Source: an uncultured Clostridia bacterium
Lineage (GTDB): Bacteria > Bacillota > Clostridia > Christensenellales > Pumilibacteraceae
Direction: 5' to 3'
Assembly: GCA_947588325.1 (NCBI GenBank)
Contig: CANPYH010000099.1
Coordinates: forward strand, 1-5,087
Length of the DNA stretch: 5,087 bases
The notes under the pieces were generated by a model, which saw only the letters and a list, made by a program, of their open reading frames with translations, searched no databases and had not been told where the DNA came from. The stretch's first letter is position 1. Each line of letters opens with the position of its first letter. This document shows positions 4,971 through 5,087 of the stretch, one piece after another. A program made the position numbers and the translations under genes.

Positions 4971-5087
4971 TTCTTGCACAAGCCCGAAACGAACCGATTT
5001 GAGAGCGGCGAAGAGTGCCGCTCAGACGTGCGAGAGAGGTTGTTATGCGAGGGAGCTTACTAAAAACGTAAGTGACCGAGCAATAAC
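4971..5087 (+). ncRNA. Candidate structured RNA or folded repeat, possibly continuing past the right edge
   Basis: Three stems follow one another. A 9-bp stem pairs 4971-4979 with 5028-5036 and includes two G-U pairs. It encloses a perfect 7-bp hairpin, 5003-5009 with 5017-5023, with a 7-nt loop. A third stem, 5042-5060 with 5068-5087, is interrupted only by two tandem G-A/A-G pairs and one bulged A. The G-U and G-A pairs exist only if the plus strand is the RNA; the minus strand would have A-C and T-C mismatches. Another 6-bp hairpin lies just upstream (4928-4933 with 4950-4955). No family is recognised: it has no tRNA, tmRNA, SRP, RNase P or T-box signature. A multicopy DNA repeat is the main alternative. 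Confidence 0.35.

Noticed and set aside
4946..4971. Tiny minus-strand ORF (about 17 codons from an ATG near 4957)
   Set aside because: No Shine-Dalgarno precedes it, it is very short, and it overlaps a hairpin; there is no evidence of coding.
4663..5047. TTGTTATG occurring three times (4663, 4852, 5040) at spacings of 189 and 188 nt
   Set aside because: Only the 8-mer is shared and the flanks are unrelated, so the even spacing is most likely chance. It could be revisited if a 188-nt repeat is found elsewhere in the genome.
4640..5087. tRNA, tmRNA, SRP RNA, RNase P RNA, T-box or CRISPR array in the spacer
   Set aside because: None of the hallmark sequences (T-loop GTTCGA, CCA-ready acceptor stem, SRP tetraloop region, T-box motif, regularly spaced direct repeats) was found on either strand.

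Overview
The window holds the conserved rpmH-rnpA-yidD-yidC-jag cluster of a bacterial chromosome, all on the minus strand. A surface lipoprotein esterase gene lies upstream of it on the same strand. The last 540 bases are gene-free and rich in inverted repeats. The gene order, a YidC without a lipobox, a Jag_N-domain protein after yidC, strong AGGAGG ribosome binding sites and a textbook SigA promoter all point to Bacillota, class Clostridia. The moderately high GC, the codon choice and the lipoprotein style fit an uncultured gut lineage such as Christensenellales. That order-level placement is inference only.

Reading along the minus strand from the right, positions 5087-4547 contain no convincing gene. 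They hold a 20-bp perfect palindrome in the leader of the esterase gene, a double-hairpin REP- or MITE-like element, and nested stems at the far end that look like a plus-strand structured RNA or a multicopy repeat. Positions 4546-3014 encode a 510-residue lipoprotein with a His/Cys-rich N-terminal module, a probable Ig-like domain and an alpha/beta-hydrolase domain with a visible Ser-Asp-His triad. Positions 3013-2785 contain a hairpin probably ending the esterase transcript, then a consensus promoter reading into rpmH.

Positions 2784-1 are one tightly packed operon. It encodes ribosomal protein L34, the RNase P protein, the YidD membrane-insertion helper, the YidC insertase and the N-terminal part of the RNA-binding protein KhpB/Jag, which runs off the left edge. 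rnpA and yidD overlap by 4 nt (ATGA) and yidD and yidC by 13 nt, so translation is probably coupled. The operon joins ribosome and tRNA maturation functions to membrane protein insertion. The usual neighbour upstream of rpmH, dnaA, is not here; the esterase and the repeat-rich spacer occupy that position.

The points most worth a second look are the roughly 155-residue extracellular insertion in YidC, the possible structured RNA with two tandem G-A motifs at the right edge, and the repeats bracketing the esterase gene.
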